From Aspidiotus rigidus (taxonomy: Eukaryota > Arthropoda > Insecta > Hemiptera > Diaspididae), in assembly GCA_035079385.1 (NCBI GenBank), contig JAVHKY010000053.1, positions 2,604,001 through 2,668,000 of the forward strand: 64,000 nucleotides of DNA, in the 5' to 3' direction. Of the stretch, positions 34,068-45,131 are shown one piece after another. Below the pieces are notes generated by a model, which was given only the letters and a program-made list of their open reading frames with translations, had not been told where the DNA came from and did no database searches. The position numbers and the translations under genes were made by a program. Numbering within the stretch: position 1 is the first letter of the stretch; each line of letters starts with the position of its first letter.

Positions 34068-34117
34068 TAGACGAAGTCATACTCAAGCGAGTAATACAAA
34101 CGGAGTAATTTACAATT
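34068..34117. repeat. PLE-1 terminal inverted repeat, 3' side
   Basis: This block of about 49 bp begins CTAGACGAAGTCATACTCAA and continues CGAGTAATACAAACGGAGTA. It is the exact reverse complement of 36188-36236. About 40 bases of element-specific sequence separate it from the array flank at 34026. Confidence 0.85.
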
Positions 34118-34231
34118 TTAACCCCAGAAATTAAACGACGCCGGAGCGCTTTCGATTAAACAATCATTGTCAACGCGGATTGGAAAGCGACTGAACCAAC
34201 TCCGGCTGTAAACTAGAAACTGACGAGGAAA

Positions 34232-34693
34232 TCAGGATTGAACCAGCGAGTCATCACGACGTGAATCATACTCGTAAACTAGTTCAATCAACCCCTTATC
34301 AGGTATGTACCTGTTGAGCACATTAAGGTCGTCGTTATTTAAATGACGGATTATTTCGATGTGTTCTAACGCTTTCCGCTTCGAATGCGCGTTTTCTATA
34401 CAGAGGAGGACCTCAGACCCCTCTTTAATGCTATGGCCGCTAGTGATTAGATGGTCCGCAAACGCCGATTCACCTATATTCTTCTTTTCCCACGCCTTCC
34501 TATGTTCAGCGATTCTAATTTTCAACTGACGGCCTGTCTCGCCGATATAAATTCCGTTACAATCCTTACACTCAACTTTATACACACCACTCCTCTCGGC
34601 CAGTTGGATGGGGTCTTTTAGCCTAACCAATAAACTTTTTATGGTATTGGGGTTGTAATACACAGGCTGAAAATCCGAAGGGGCGTAGGACAC
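34232..34693 (-). pseudogene. PLE GIY-YIG endonuclease domain
   Basis: This 153-residue frame carries GVYKVECKDCNGIYIGETGR near residues 36-55, then LKIRIAEHRKAWEKKNIGES and FADHLITSGHSI. The GVY and YIG triplets, the arginine in KIRIAEH and the late Glu/His positions are present, so the nuclease fold looks intact. A CxxC pair sits inside the motif, as usual for PLE linker and finger elements. It is separated from the RT frame by a frameshift near 34690. Known PLE endonucleases nick DNA to prime reverse transcription. Confidence 0.85.
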
Positions 34694-34746
34694 GACTCAA
34701 TTGAGATGAAAACTGCTCCAAGAACGGAAGCCTTATCCAACGCTTT

Positions 34747-35727
34747 CTACTGTTTGGGGCCGTATTGCGGGAGGGGGGAGGTGGTGGAATTGAGGCATTT
34801 TTGAGTAACTTTCCTTTGGATCATAAGGTCAATGTCTAAGTTCACTTCATTCACTCTGGCCAAGTGCTTTATAGTTAATACCTCTTTTTGGAAGGCTGAC
34901 TGATTGAGAGGAATACTAGTCAGTCGATGGATTAAGCTGTTAAATCCAGCATACATATGGGCTACAGGGCAAAAAGATTTTCCGTGGACAGTAATATCGG
35001 TCGCAGTATCTTTCCTGTATATGGCGAATTCATGGATACCGTCTCTATTACAGATCGTCAAGTCCAAGTAATTAATAGATGCGCCACCGATTTCTAAAGT
35101 AAATTTTATCGAAGGATATTGATTATTTAGATACTGGAGAAACTCCAAAAGGAGCTCTCGGGGACCAGTCCACGTACACAACACATCGTCGACATACCTG
35201 TGCCAATAATAAATCTGATCTAAATACGCACTACCAGAGGAGAACAAATCGAGCTCAAACTTAGACATAAAGACCTCCGAAATGAGAGAACCCAAAGGAG
35301 AACCGACGGGTATTCCAACCTCTTCAGGAAACTCAAAAAACTTATTATCGAATTTGCAATAATTGGGAGACCAACAAATATTGAGGAGATTGAAAAATTC
35401 ACCCAATTCTTCTTGGCGAACATTTGTTTGAATCAAAAGGTCTCCCATATGTTGCATGGCGGTTGCTCTGGGGATATTGGGGAACAGGCCGACCACATGA
35501 AGTGAACATAGGGTCGATCCCAGCGGAAGAATATTATCCTTAAGCCTATCAGCCAAGGAGACCGAATTTTTCACCGAGTAAGGTGACTCATGGTCAACTC
35601 TCGATTTAAACCATCTGTCCAAAAATTTCGCCAGAGCGTACGTGGGGGAGGACACAAAGGATACGACCGGACGCATCGGGTTATCTTTTTTATGGACTTT
35701 TGGTAGCCCGTACAAGAGGGGAGACAC
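34747..35727 (-). pseudogene. PLE reverse transcriptase
   Basis: This 326-residue frame holds the PLE RT motifs: SPLLYGLPKVHKKDNPMRPV near residues 2-21, TYALAKFLDRWFKS, VGLFPNIPRATAM, FPEEVGIPVGSPLGSLISEV near 130-149, RYVDDVLCTWTGP near 177-189 with the catalytic YVDD, and SIKFTLEIGGASINYLDLTI. Like other PLE RTs it resembles telomerase RT more than LINE RT. Upstream the same frame continues past a TAG at 35737-35739 into the N-terminal part, so only that nonsense codon splits RT here. The frame ends in a stop at 34747. Confidence 0.85.
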
Positions 35728-35736
35728 AGGGTTGGG

Positions 35737-36042
35737 CTACAGGAGCAATCTTTTTAGCGAGGGAGTTTTAATAATAAATTCACACTCGTTTATCACACGT
35801 CTAACTTCTTTTACGTGTTTAGGAAAATTGAAACTGTCGTTTTCCTTAGCACCACACTGGCCGAGAACGTCATAGACCTTGGAGACGTAGGAGGACTTCT
35901 CCATCACGACAATGGCATTACTTTTGTCAGCCTTCGTGATGATTAAGCCCTCCTCCCTGACCCTCCTCTTTAATCCCTTAATCACCTCAATTGCGTAATT
36001 GTTTATACGAGGGAGGGGGGGTATTGCGGACAAGAGCAGCAC
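35737..36042 (-). pseudogene. PLE RT N-terminal region
   Basis: The frame includes REEGLIITKADKSNAIVVME near residues 32-51, the conserved KADK block that opens the PLE RT, followed by YDVLGQCGAKE and a helical segment. It ends at the TAG at 35737 and otherwise runs on into the RT frame. Further upstream, 36043-36190 in a shifted frame encodes SSDEVNLLEKGLKFGLPPLN, the PLE N-terminal block also seen at 52372-52581. Confidence 0.8.
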
Positions 36043-36187
36043 AATTTTTTTGAGTACTAACCACCGGTCCGATTTTCACCTCGAGGTCGGCAACAACATT
36101 AGCCAAAGCATTACTATTATTAAGAGGGGGTAATCCGAACTTCAACCCTTTCTCTAATAAATTCACCTCATCGCTACTGAACTCAAC

Positions 36188-36236
36188 CTGTAAATTACTC
36201 CGTTTGTATTACTCGCTTGAGTATGACTTCGTCTAG
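36188..36236. repeat. PLE-1 terminal inverted repeat, 5' side
   Basis: This is the exact reverse complement of 34068-34117. It lies immediately upstream of the PLE N-terminal coding block on the minus strand and directly abuts the array at 36237. Confidence 0.85.
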
Positions 36237-36345
36237 TCCCCTTCCTATCATTAGCTCGGAGGTAGGAATTTTTCCAAGTCCCCTTCCTATCATATATGGC
36301 CAGATGGTCGAAATTTTTCTAAGTCCCCCTCTCCTCTCCGTGACG
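36237..36345 (-). repeat. 45-bp unit array, right of PLE-1
   Basis: Two units resume with CCCCTTCCTATCATTAGCTC and TTTCCAAGTCCCCTTCCTAT. Joining the left array at 34026 to this side restores an unbroken array, which supports insertion of the PLE into it. Confidence 0.75.
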
Positions 36346-36770
36346 TCATCAACCTCGCTCGTACTCGCGCTCGCGGACGATAATTTTCTGGAAGTACCCC
36401 CAGCAAAAGGGATAGCGGGTTCCCCGCTAAAAACGCGAACAACAGGTTCCCCGTTAAAATTTTAATCATGGAAGGAAAGGGGAAGGTTTGGAAGAAGTCC
36501 AACTTCCATGTTATAAGAGGAGAGGGATTCAGAAAAGTGTTGACTATCGGGCTATACGAAGAGAGACTTGGGAAATATTCCGACTTTTCAACGATATATA
36601 TATATATATATAATTATACGAGTAGGGGAACTTGGAACAATCTCAACCAGCAAAGTGTGGTTTCGAAGAGGTCTGATTCTTTGCCTCGTCCTCTCCTTCG
36701 TCGTTATTTCTTTTCCTCCTTCTCCTCCAACCTTCCCCGATCTATTGAAAAAGCTCCAATTCCCAGGTCG
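36346..36770. repeat. GGTTCCCCGCT module, degenerate units and (TA)n
   Basis: GATAGCGGGTTCCCCGCT and ACAGGTTCCCCGTTAAAATT near 36410-36460 resemble the ACAGGTTCCC module. Degenerate 45-bp units follow to about 36600, then a short (TA)n at 36594-36612. There is no coding potential. Confidence 0.45.
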
Positions 36771-36990
36771 ACTACAAGCCACGCTTCTTGGCAAAGAAAG
36801 GTCCCGTCCTGTCCCACCCACTCTTTTCTCTCTTGACGCCTCTCGCTCCTTGCAATGCAGATGATGTATCCGTTTAGCACTCCTTTTCTTGCCCCCAACT
36901 CGAAACATCCGGCTTCACCATTCTGTCTCTCCCTCCAACACGTACTATCTCTGAAAAACCTTGAGGAAATCATAAGCACAATAATCAACT
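36771..36990 (+). pseudogene. LINE 3'-end remnant (zinc-knuckle region)
   Basis: One frame reads LSHPLFSLLTPLAPCNADDV, then VSV, a stop, and HSFSCPQLE. This parallels PLSCPHCESEHPLSVQHIFC in the LINE at 17.6-19.2 kb. The first cysteine pair is partly lost. It appears to be an old, 5'-truncated relative of that LINE. Confidence 0.45.
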
Positions 36991-39411
36991 ACCTCCGATT
37001 CACCCATTCCTAATTTATATTAATCCTTATTGTCTTCGCCCGCCCATTCGAGCCATCAGTTGCAAAAAATGATTTTAAAAAATTACAATGCCATGGCAAA
37101 TTTTGCAATCGCGAGCGGAGAACCCGCAAGTTTCATGTCTCATGGCAGAAGAGCTACCCAAAATTAGAAGTACGTAGGATGCGAATGAGAATATTCAAAG
37201 TTGCATCAATTAAAAATCTTGAAGTATACATCGCGATGTTCAAGAGTCGACACTTTTCCACATCCACCTCCTGTCATAATATGGATCAGAAATCGAAATT
37301 TTTTCAAATCTTTCTCCTGTCATTAGAACCGGAACTTTTTCTCAGTCCCGCTTCTATCATACGCACCTTGGAATTCGTAATTTTTTGAGTCTCCCTTCTA
37401 TCGTGTATAGCTCAAAAGTCGAAATTCTTGTAACCTTAGGTTGGTAACCTAAGGAGTATCAGAGGTTTTTGGCCTTGAGGCGAGGTCACGGCATGATCTC
37501 TTCGGCAGAGAGGCTTCAACCGTGGGTATAGCATATTAACAGGCCTTTGAATGACCTCAGTCCCATGTAGTTGAATTGCCGACTGTTCAGAAGATAATCG
37601 CCTTGAGGCAGTTCAGTAAATGATGCGTACCTACGCGTGAGCTTTCCGGCTATCCAGGGTTTGAATAACACCTAGAGGCCATTTGGCTCGAGGAGAGTAA
37701 TTTACTTCGATCAGGACTTAGTGTCCTTGGATAGGGGTAGGATGTTTTTGTATATGACGCTCAAGGAGCATCTGGAGGTAATGCGTATAGAATAATGGAC
37801 GATTGCTTTCGAAGCTTTGTAACCTGGTATAAGATTAAAAACTGAGGAGACAACCGGGTCGGACAGTTCGCATTAAGTCCCATTATGTGCTCGGAGCGAC
37901 CCTTTCTATCACAGTTGAGTCCTTTTTGTGACGGAGGGACAAGGCGGATGGAGCCAAAGAGGATTCCGTACTACCGTGAATTTCCTGATTTATATAGTTA
38001 ATTATCTTAAACGTAGGATTAATTTATAATTTGATAGGTATTTCATAATTTGTCATATCTCATATTTTTATGATTCGACTAGTCGAAGTCGATTTTTGGA
38101 CATCTCACATGCACACAACGTGAAGGAAAAGATCATTTCAAGTCGTATGATATTATTATGAAGGGGCTTGAAGATTGAAAAAATTCCTCCGAGTTTCTAG
38201 AGTAAGTGGGAGGGTTTTCGTACATTTTCCCGGATATAGGTTTCGCAACCCCCCACGTTATACGAGTAAAATATGCAATTAGAGAGAGTGAATAATTATC
38301 TTCCTTTGTACGAGTAATTAGGCACATAATTTTATAATTGTGATCAATGTAACACGCAACAATCCTTACAATCCTCGCGCAATTAATCACTAACACTATA
38401 GATACCCTCTCGATATCCTTTGTTCGGTTTGGTCATAAATCTCAAGGCGTTGATAAACAGTTTAAGCACTCGAGTTCGTCATTAATTTATTCTGCCCCGA
38501 ACACGAGACGCGTGTTCACGAGAGTACATCAGGTGTATAATTTTCCAGACATATATTCTTCTTTTCACTGTCAGAGTGTATCTCGTATTTGCCAACTGCG
38601 GGTGACTTACATAAACTTTTATGCACGGATAAAAAATAAATTCGGCTTCGTTCGATCCGAAATGCCGTCATAAAACTGGACGTACAAAACTGCATTTATG
38701 CACGCTTCACATTTACTTTCAAGTCGGCCGCGCATTGTAGTGCGTTCTGAAAAAACGGATTTCATTCATTGACCGACTGCTTATGCAGCAGTCGACTGCT
38801 TTACAATATGAATCATCAGTGTCGAAAGATGAAAGAAACAAAAACCCGCCTCGAGAAATTTGTACGGTACATTTGTAATATTATTCCTACAGTCTATTAA
38901 CGTGTACAGATTTGCTACGATATTTTTGAGCGAAATAACCGATACCGTTGGCGCTCTTTCGTGTCGTTTGTCATATTTCCATCTAGCACGGTTTTCCGTT
39001 CCAGCAGCCGGGAATCTAAGCAACTTGTAACTTGAACTAATTAACATACGCAGGCAGGAGAACAAAACGTGATGAAGGTATTCGATACTGGAAAACCGTA
39101 CTTTGCTCGATGTTTATCGCCTTCTATAGGCTCTTCGTCCAACAAGTCTGCACTAACTTATGCATAATCCCTGGACAGGTTTTGAATTTATACGTTAGAT
39201 ATATCTTAGGTTAGCTAGCACGCAACAAGGAAATTGCCAATTTCGATATCACTATAATATCCGGTAAACAATATAAAACTCTGCGAGCCTATTTGAGAGA
39301 TGCGCGGGGGCTAGCTATCGTAGATCGCTCTCACCTATGTAGAGATGCAAAAGTATACGAAGCACTTCTGTGGGCGATGACCGATTATGTGTAAATTTTT
39401 CATTTTGTAGA
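36991..39411. other. Gene-free stretch with degenerate 45-bp units
   Basis: Degenerate minus-oriented units occur at about 37220-37430. The block 37430-38000 has higher GC, begins with the near-palindrome AACCTTAGGTTGGTAACCTA, and could be a retroelement fragment, but no protein or paired copy supports that. The remainder is AT-rich with no recognisable gene. Confidence 0.4.
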
Positions 39412-39545
39412 TGAATAAGATAAAATAGATTTATTTACCGCAAATATTTTATCTCGAATGATAACAAATAAAATTCAATAGTAATTCCGAACGTTTTTGG
39501 TTAATAAACCATCATCAAGATACTACAAAATTCGACTGAAATATG
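39412..39545 (-). repeat. PLE 3'-end fragment with hammerhead-like motif
   Basis: The minus strand matches the plus strand at about 45722-45850: TTTCAGTCGAATTTTGTAG, then CTTGATGATGGTTTATTAAC, then CAAAAACGTTCGGAATT, then GCGGTAAATA. The 45-kb copy lies just downstream of a PLE GIY-YIG fragment, so this is interpreted as a detached PLE 3' end. Confidence 0.55.
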
Positions 39546-39703
39546 ATAAGATCACATGAAGGGTGTATGAGTGAGATTATGACGAAGGATCTATCTTCTC
39601 GATGATACTGTACTCCGGACCAGCTACTATCACAATTATGGAGATAAAGGATGAGTGTCGATAAGGCCATAATATTTCCACCTACATAAGGCCAGGCGAG
39701 TGC

Positions 39704-40108
39704 ATGTGGAAGCGCCACGTATGTAATACAGACAAGGTACCGGAGATACTTGAGAGAGAAGTAGAGAACAAACTGAAGAAGTTGAAATCGGAAAAAGCAG
39801 CGACATACGTCCAAAAGACTTCGTCACTAGCCGGGGTGATCACAAAACCCCTAACAAAAATTTTCAATGCAATTCTCAAGACAGCCACCAGTCCGGCTCA
39901 ATGGCTAACTTCCGAAATAGTTCTACTCTTCAAAAAAGATGATAGAGCTGATGTGAGTAACTATCGTCCAATTAGCCTCACCTGAACAATCTGTAAAATC
40001 TTCATGAAAATACTGAAAGACCGAATTTATAATATATTAGACTTGCAACAACCTAACGAGCAAGCTGGTTTCAGAAAAGGTTTCTCCACGATTGACCACA
40101 TTCAAACA
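39704..40108 (+). pseudogene. RTE-like RT, N-terminal half
   Basis: The frame opens in ILEREVENKLKKLKSEKAAT, where the usual GKAPG-D block is damaged, and continues through the RT fingers to NYRPISLT. A stop follows, then TICKIFMKILKDRIYN and QAGFRKGFSTIDHIQT in the same frame. The host frame is cut after codon ACA at 40106-40108. Confidence 0.7.
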
Positions 40109-40561
40109 CACATCCACAAATTTAAGCATGGTTCACCCATTGGTCTGATCTCAAATCACACTCAAACAAACTAGCCCAAATTAAAAATATTCCCACCGCA
40201 TGGGACTCTTCAAATCTGTCAACACGCAGAGAAGAAATAGTCATCACCCGTCTCAGAATCGGCCACACCAGATTCACTCACACCCATCTCATCTCTCATC
40301 TTATGCCTCTCTCATGCCCTTACTGCGAATCTGAACACCCCTTATCCGTTCAACACATCTTCTGCTGCCCCAGCTTGACCCAACTCCGTAATTCCTTATC
40401 CATCCCCCACAACCATACAGAAGCACTTTCAGATCTCTTTCCCTCCATCCCTAACATATTCAACTTTTTACAACAAGCCAACTTCCTCTCACGCATATAA
40501 TCACACAATCTAGCCGAGCTCATAGCCCTGAAGGCAGGCTGCTAGTAGCTCGTTAATTAAA

Positions 40562-40606
<45 letters not shown>

Positions 40607-40607
40607 A
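40109..40607 (+). mobile_element. Young 5'-truncated LINE insertion, about 0.5 kb
   Basis: From AAGCATGGTTCACCCATTGG (40123) the sequence matches 18801-19255 with only a few differences, including a poly(A) of about 42. It encodes the same ITRLRIGHTR and zinc-knuckle tail ending ANFLSRI. It interrupts the RTE-like RT between codons ACA (40106-40108) and GTA (40608-40610). Any target duplication is short and hidden by the poly(A). Confidence 0.85.
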
Positions 40608-41650
40608 GTAGACCAGGTCATTGAAAAACGAAAGAATACAATATCGAGGTACATCTCATGTTCCTTGACTTCAACAAACTTTGTTTGGAAGGCATTAGCC
40701 GAACAAGGGGTCCCTGAAAAAATCATAGAAGTCCTATCAAATCAATACAACTTGTTGAGGGCTCATGTTAAATTGGACAGGAAGGGCGACACATTCAGGA
40801 CCGAGAAAGGAGTTGAACAGGGCGACCCCTTATCCTCAAATATTTTTAACAGTGTATTAGAATTCGCATTCCAAAAGCTACAGTGGGACGATAAGGGGAT
40901 TAAGATGAATGGAAAAAATATAAATAATCTCAGGTTCGCGGATGACATTATTCTAATAGGGAAGAGCTTCGAAGAAATACAGACCATGGCCGAGAGTGGG
41001 ATTAAAAATGAATCTGTCCAAAACCAAAATTTTGTCTTAAAAGCAAACTGAGGAGGTCGTAGTTGTAGATGAATCTGAAATTGGAAAAGTTTCAGAATAT
41101 AGATATCTGGGACGAATTCTTTCATTTGAAGATCGAATGAACTTAGAGTGATAGAAACTAGAATAGCAAACGCGTGGAGAGCCTTTTGGAGACTTGAACC
41201 AATTATGAAGGGTAGCTTGAATACCAGACTGAAAATCAAAGTACTAGAAAGTGACGTTCTACCATACGGTGCGCAGACTTGGGTGGCAACTAAAACCCAA
41301 ATTCAAAATATAAAATCTACCTATTACGCCATGTTAAGGAAAATCCTGCAAATTAAAGTGAATGATAGCATCAAGATGAAAGAACACACACACGAGATGC
41401 AGGATATACCTGCAAAAAACTAAAGGTAAAATACGCAGGTCATATGGCAAGAGCTGACAGGAACAGGTGGAACGTACTAGCTACAGTTTGGGTACCATAT
41501 GGAAATAAGAGGAGTAGGGGTAGACCAGCGACTAGATGATCCGATGAAATTGTAAGAAGGGTGGGCCCTCAATGGATGGGAGTTGCCCAAAATAGAAAAA
41601 GCTGGAGAGTGGTGACGGAGGCTTACGCTCAACTATGGGTAGTTTAGGCA
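40608..41650 (+). pseudogene. RTE-like RT, C-terminal half
   Basis: The frame resumes VDQVIEKRK directly after the insertion. It then carries GVEQGDPLSSNIFNSVLEFA, LRFADDIILIG with the FADD box, and ALAEQGVPEKIIEVLSNQYN. Later blocks EYRYLGRILSFEDRMN and RNRWNVLATVW-like and AEAYAQLW-like text need frame changes. It ends before the AAT repeats at 41733. Confidence 0.7.
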
Positions 41651-41965
41651 ACGGCGCGGCGTACCTGCCATACTTATACTTCTATGGACAAGCTTTTGTA
41701 CAAGCTTTTGAAATACCTAAGCAATAAAGCTGTATTAATAATAATAATAAATAATAATAAAAGGCCAGAAGATTTCTTTTTGCCCCCTTTATTTCAATTC
41801 TGCAGGCGTTGTTGTCCTAGATTATGACCTTCGGAATGTGCTCACCTTCAGTGGTATCATATAAACCCTTGATCCTCTCCCAACATGCCTCATAGTGGGA
41901 TGAAACGCCATGCTAGGTGGCCAAAAAAATTCTAATTTTCGACTGAATGCCTAATAAAGATCAAC

Positions 41966-42478
41966 TAAGGGGTTTTTATGGTCGTAGAATTCGATTTTCC
42001 AGTCAGATTTATGATTGGGTCATTTTTTCTGAAAGTTTGAAGCCTATATTTGGAGTTTGCGAACAAAAATTTAACTGATCAAGAGCAACAGTTTATTAAA
42101 GTCGTCTAAGGGGTAATCAATATCGTAGAATTCGAATTTTCAGTCAGGTTTATGATTGGATAATTTTTTCCCAAAGTTTTGGATAATTTTTGCTCCAAGT
42201 TTGAAGCTTTTACTTGGAGTTCGTGGACAAAAAGTATACTGACTAAGAAAAACAGTTTATGAACATCATCCAAGGGGTAATCGAGATCGTAGAATTTGAA
42301 TTTTCAGTCAGACTTATGATGACAGCATTTTTACTTTATTTTTGAAGCTTTTATTTAGAGTTTGTGGACAAAGGTTTTACTCATCAAGAGCAATAGATTA
42401 TGAAAATAGGATAAGGGGTGATCAAGACTGTAGAACTCAAATATTTTTCCTTGAAGTCACCTTCTAATAATAGTTTTG
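41966..42478 (+). repeat. 141-bp tandem repeat, about 3.5 copies
   Basis: Units begin TAAGGGGTAATCA-GATCGTAGA at 41966, 42107, 42271 and 42412. Each contains TTCAGTCAG-TTATGATTGG, then GAAGCTTTTATTTGGAGTTT, then GATCAAGAGCAACAGTTTAT. The second unit has an extra 23 bp. The copies are diverged. The unit length would fit a satellite, but the array is short. Confidence 0.7.
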
Positions 42479-42502
42479 GATTTCATCTCTGAAGCTACTT
42501 CT

Positions 42503-42671
42503 CATTGGCGGAAATAGACCCGGGATTTCGGGGGGGCTGTGGCCCCATGAAATAAATTTTCCGTACACAAAGTTTGATTTTTACCATGTCTTTCAAAAAT
42601 TGTGGGGGGCTAATTCTGATTTGGGGGGGCTCAGCCCCCTCCCAGCCCCCCCCCCCCTATTTCCGCCAATG
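42503..42671. mobile_element. MITE with CATTGGCGGAAATAG termini, 169 bp, 7-bp TSD
   Basis: The ends are CATTGGCGGAAATAG and its exact complement CTATTTCCGCCAATG. The 7-bp direct repeat TACTTCT flanks it at 42496-42502 and 42672-42678. The interior is G-rich then C-rich, making a long foldback. The superfamily is uncertain; a hAT relative with a decayed 8-bp duplication is possible. Confidence 0.75.
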
Positions 42672-43032
42672 TACTTCTGATAAATCAATATTCTGACAAA
42701 AAAAAAAAGAAATGTATGTATTTCAACAAGCAATATTCAGTATGGTTATCAAAATATCGAATTATTCTTTAGAAATTCTAGTATCTAAGAAAATTCAAAA
42801 TTTTCAGAATGAAGTATCATTCAATTCAAAATCGAAAAAATCTTGATTTTCTTCCAATTTGCTTCTCTCGTCTTCTATACTCCTTCGCTTATGTCATCTT
42901 CCTCAGTTTGATTCATGATTAAAAGTTTCTCAGCTTATTTTTGCGAAAGCCTCGGATTTTTTTTCTTTTTCAGTCAAAAGCTGGAAATAAAGGTGTCCCA
43001 TCCTCTTGGAATGAGTTGAAGTCACGCTTAAA

Positions 43033-43213
43033 CAGGTGCGGATCCAGGGGGAAATAATCAAAAAAGATTCTAAAGGACCTTTCTTTTTTTTTTTACATTT
43101 TCTTCGATACTACAGATTTTTTGTTGTTTTTGGGTTTGTTGGTGTTGTTGTTCTTGTTTTTTTTTTGGATGGGGGGGTAGGATTTTCTCCTTCCCCCCGT
43201 GGATCCGCGCCTG
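43033..43213. mobile_element. hAT-like MITE, CAGG-GCGGAT family, 181 bp, 6-bp TSD
   Basis: The ends are CAGGTGCGGATCCAGGGGG and CCCCCCGTGGATCCGCGCCTG with 2-3 mismatches. The 6-bp direct repeat CTTAAA flanks it at 43027-43032 and 43214-43219. The interior, GAAATAATCAAAAAAGATTC then TCTAAAGGACCTTT and TTCTTCGATACTACAGATTT, is shared with the 48300 copy. Confidence 0.8.
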
Positions 43214-43721
43214 CTTAAACAGATAGAATACTTTTTTAAATCAATTATGCAAAGCAACAGAAGATCTTTCAAATAATACAGGTATAAATAGAATTTTATC
43301 CATTGTAATGTCGTAGAAGGGGAGGGGGTAGCGAACTCTGCACACAGCAATTTATGAAAACCTGTTCTACATCATACGACGATCGTGTTACCGAGTCCAC
43401 TATTATCATTGATTCAAGTTTAATTGCTTTTGTAAATTGAGCTATTCCATTAAATAGCTTTTATGCTCATATAACTGGAAGAAATATATTGGAAAATCAC
43501 AACAAGACGCCAAAAAGCGCAAAAAGTGTCAATGTGGGTTGAGAGAGGACGGTTTCAAGAAATCATTTCCGTCTCACCTGCCTTGGTAAGTTTTGGTAAA
43601 TTTTTTAAATGCCTAATAGAATATTAAGAAATGTTTGACTTTAAATGTATTACAATTATGCTTACTTTCGGAGTATTCCAATCATCAAAAGCCGTAAAAA
43701 TTGGGAAAATTATAATGGCAC
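43214..43721. other. No gene seen
   Basis: AT-rich sequence with no recognisable frame. Confidence 0.4.
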
Positions 43722-44419
43722 ATGAAAACAGAATGTTGGCGCAGTAAATGTGATAACATTCTATTTTTATGTGCCGTTTGTAAGCTTGAAATTAATTTCC
43801 TAATAACATTGAAAGCCCAATTAGGTTCTGAAGTTTTGAAAAGGGCGGATACTCTAACGAGTAAACCTAAAACAGTTGCGAAATACCGTAGAATTAAAAT
43901 TGGTACGAAGCATTTTCCGTGAAAAAACCATCACCAGCGAAAGAAAGAAGCAACTGACCAACGAAGAAACTGCTAACCTTGTCACCAAGCTCGAGAAATG
44001 AAAGAAAATTAATCACAGTGTCGTAACTCATAAATAAGCTCGATCGGTTCCTCTCCGCTATAAGCCTGATCAGCACGACGACACCACCAGTATTTTTATG
44101 ACGAATTATTTCAATGTGCTCCAGAGCGATGCTTTTAAAATACGAGAAGCACTTCTGAAGCCTCCGAGAAACTGTGCCCTTTAGCGATTAGATGGTTAGC
44201 GTATGCCAAATCTCCCAGGCTATCTTGTATTTATCAGCTGGCGACCGCAGCCTCCCTGATGTAAACACCCTTACAATCTCTACTCACCTTCAACAATTCG
44301 ATCTTTCAACCTAACAACTCTTTGACAGTAGCAGGGTTGTAGAACGTGGGCCGAAAGGCGAAGGGGCGAAGGGCCGAAGAGAAAAATTCCCCAAAAATGG
44401 TAGCTCCTCTATCTTCTAC

Positions 44420-44700
44420 TGGCGCAGATATGTATACGACTTGCTATGTACGTGGACTGGCCACCAAGATCTCTGCTTCGAGTTTCTCACGTACTTAAAT
44501 AGGCAATCTATTTGCAAGTCGGTGGCTTCTCGATAAACTTCTTGGATCCTACTAAATATGCTGCATTTGGCAGCTTAGCCCATAGACTTACAGACATTCC
44601 TTTTGAGTCGAACTGCCTTCAGAAAGGGGTTAATGACCATGAAATATCTGGCCAAAGTGAACGAGATTCAGTTGAACATAGATACGATGGTGTGTAGGAA
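44420..44700 (+). pseudogene. PLE RT fragment
   Basis: The translation WRRYVYDLLCTWTGHQDLCF, then EFLTYLNRQS, parallels RYVDDVLCTWTGP in PLE-1, with YVDD changed to YVYD. After a gap it continues VGGFSINFLD and FGSLAHRLTDIPFESNCLQK, matching the PLE-1 region FNSLIHRLTSIPLNQSAFQK. It is frame-shifted and internally deleted. Confidence 0.65.
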
Positions 44701-45131
44701 GCTTACTAGGAAATGACTCGATTCTACCACCTCCCTCCCCCGTGCGAGAAATGGCGATAGATTAGGCTACCATTCTTGAGGAATTTCTCTCCTCGAATAA
44801 GCTGGGCCCCTTCGACCTTTCGGCTTGCGTTCTTTTTCTCGCTGATGGTAGTTTTTAAACCGAAAGCGCTTCGTACCAATTTTTATTCTGCTGTATTTTG
44901 AAACTTTTTTAGGCTTACTCGTTAGAGTATTAGCCATTTTCTTTATCAGTAGCCGTAATTTAGAAGATTGTATTGCTTCGATTCTGAAGTTTTGATGGAG
45001 CACTTGGAGGGTGCGATTTTCGGCTAACAATACGACTTCCTTCGCCACATTGTTCACTAGTATAGTAATGTGGACAATATCCGTTGTCTTTGAAATGACT
45101 CCCTCACCTTTTTGATAATTCACTCTCCTTC

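Larger units (their letters stand above)
34027..36236 (-). mobile_element. Penelope-like retroelement with inverted termini (PLE-1)
   Basis: On the minus strand the order is N-terminal domain, RT, linker with a CxxC pair, then GIY-YIG endonuclease, the canonical PLE layout. About 49 bp near 34068-34117, starting CTAGACGAAGTCATACTCAA, recur inverted at about 36188-36236. The element sits inside a 45-bp array and is flanked by the 13-bp direct repeat TCCCCTTCCTATC. PLEs are known to carry direct or inverted terminal repeats. One stop and at least two frameshifts show it is no longer intact. Confidence 0.85.
39700..41745 (+). mobile_element. Degenerate RTE-like LINE, split by a nested LINE
   Basis: The first part holds LTKIFNAILKTATSPAQW, LLFKKDDRADVSNYRPISLT and EQAGFRKGFSTIDHIQT. 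After a 499-bp insertion it resumes VDQVIEKRKNT, then GVEQGDPLSSNIFNSVLEFA and LRFADDIILIG with the catalytic FADD. The C-terminal part reads SRGRPATRW-like and WMGVAQNRKSWRVVTEAYAQ in shifted frames. It ends in AATAATAAT repeats, as RTE-type LINEs often do. Several stops and shifts make it a pseudogene. Confidence 0.75.

Noticed and set aside
37430..38000. Possible solo LTR beginning TGTAACC
   Set aside because: No matching second copy, no target duplication and no clear CA end were found.
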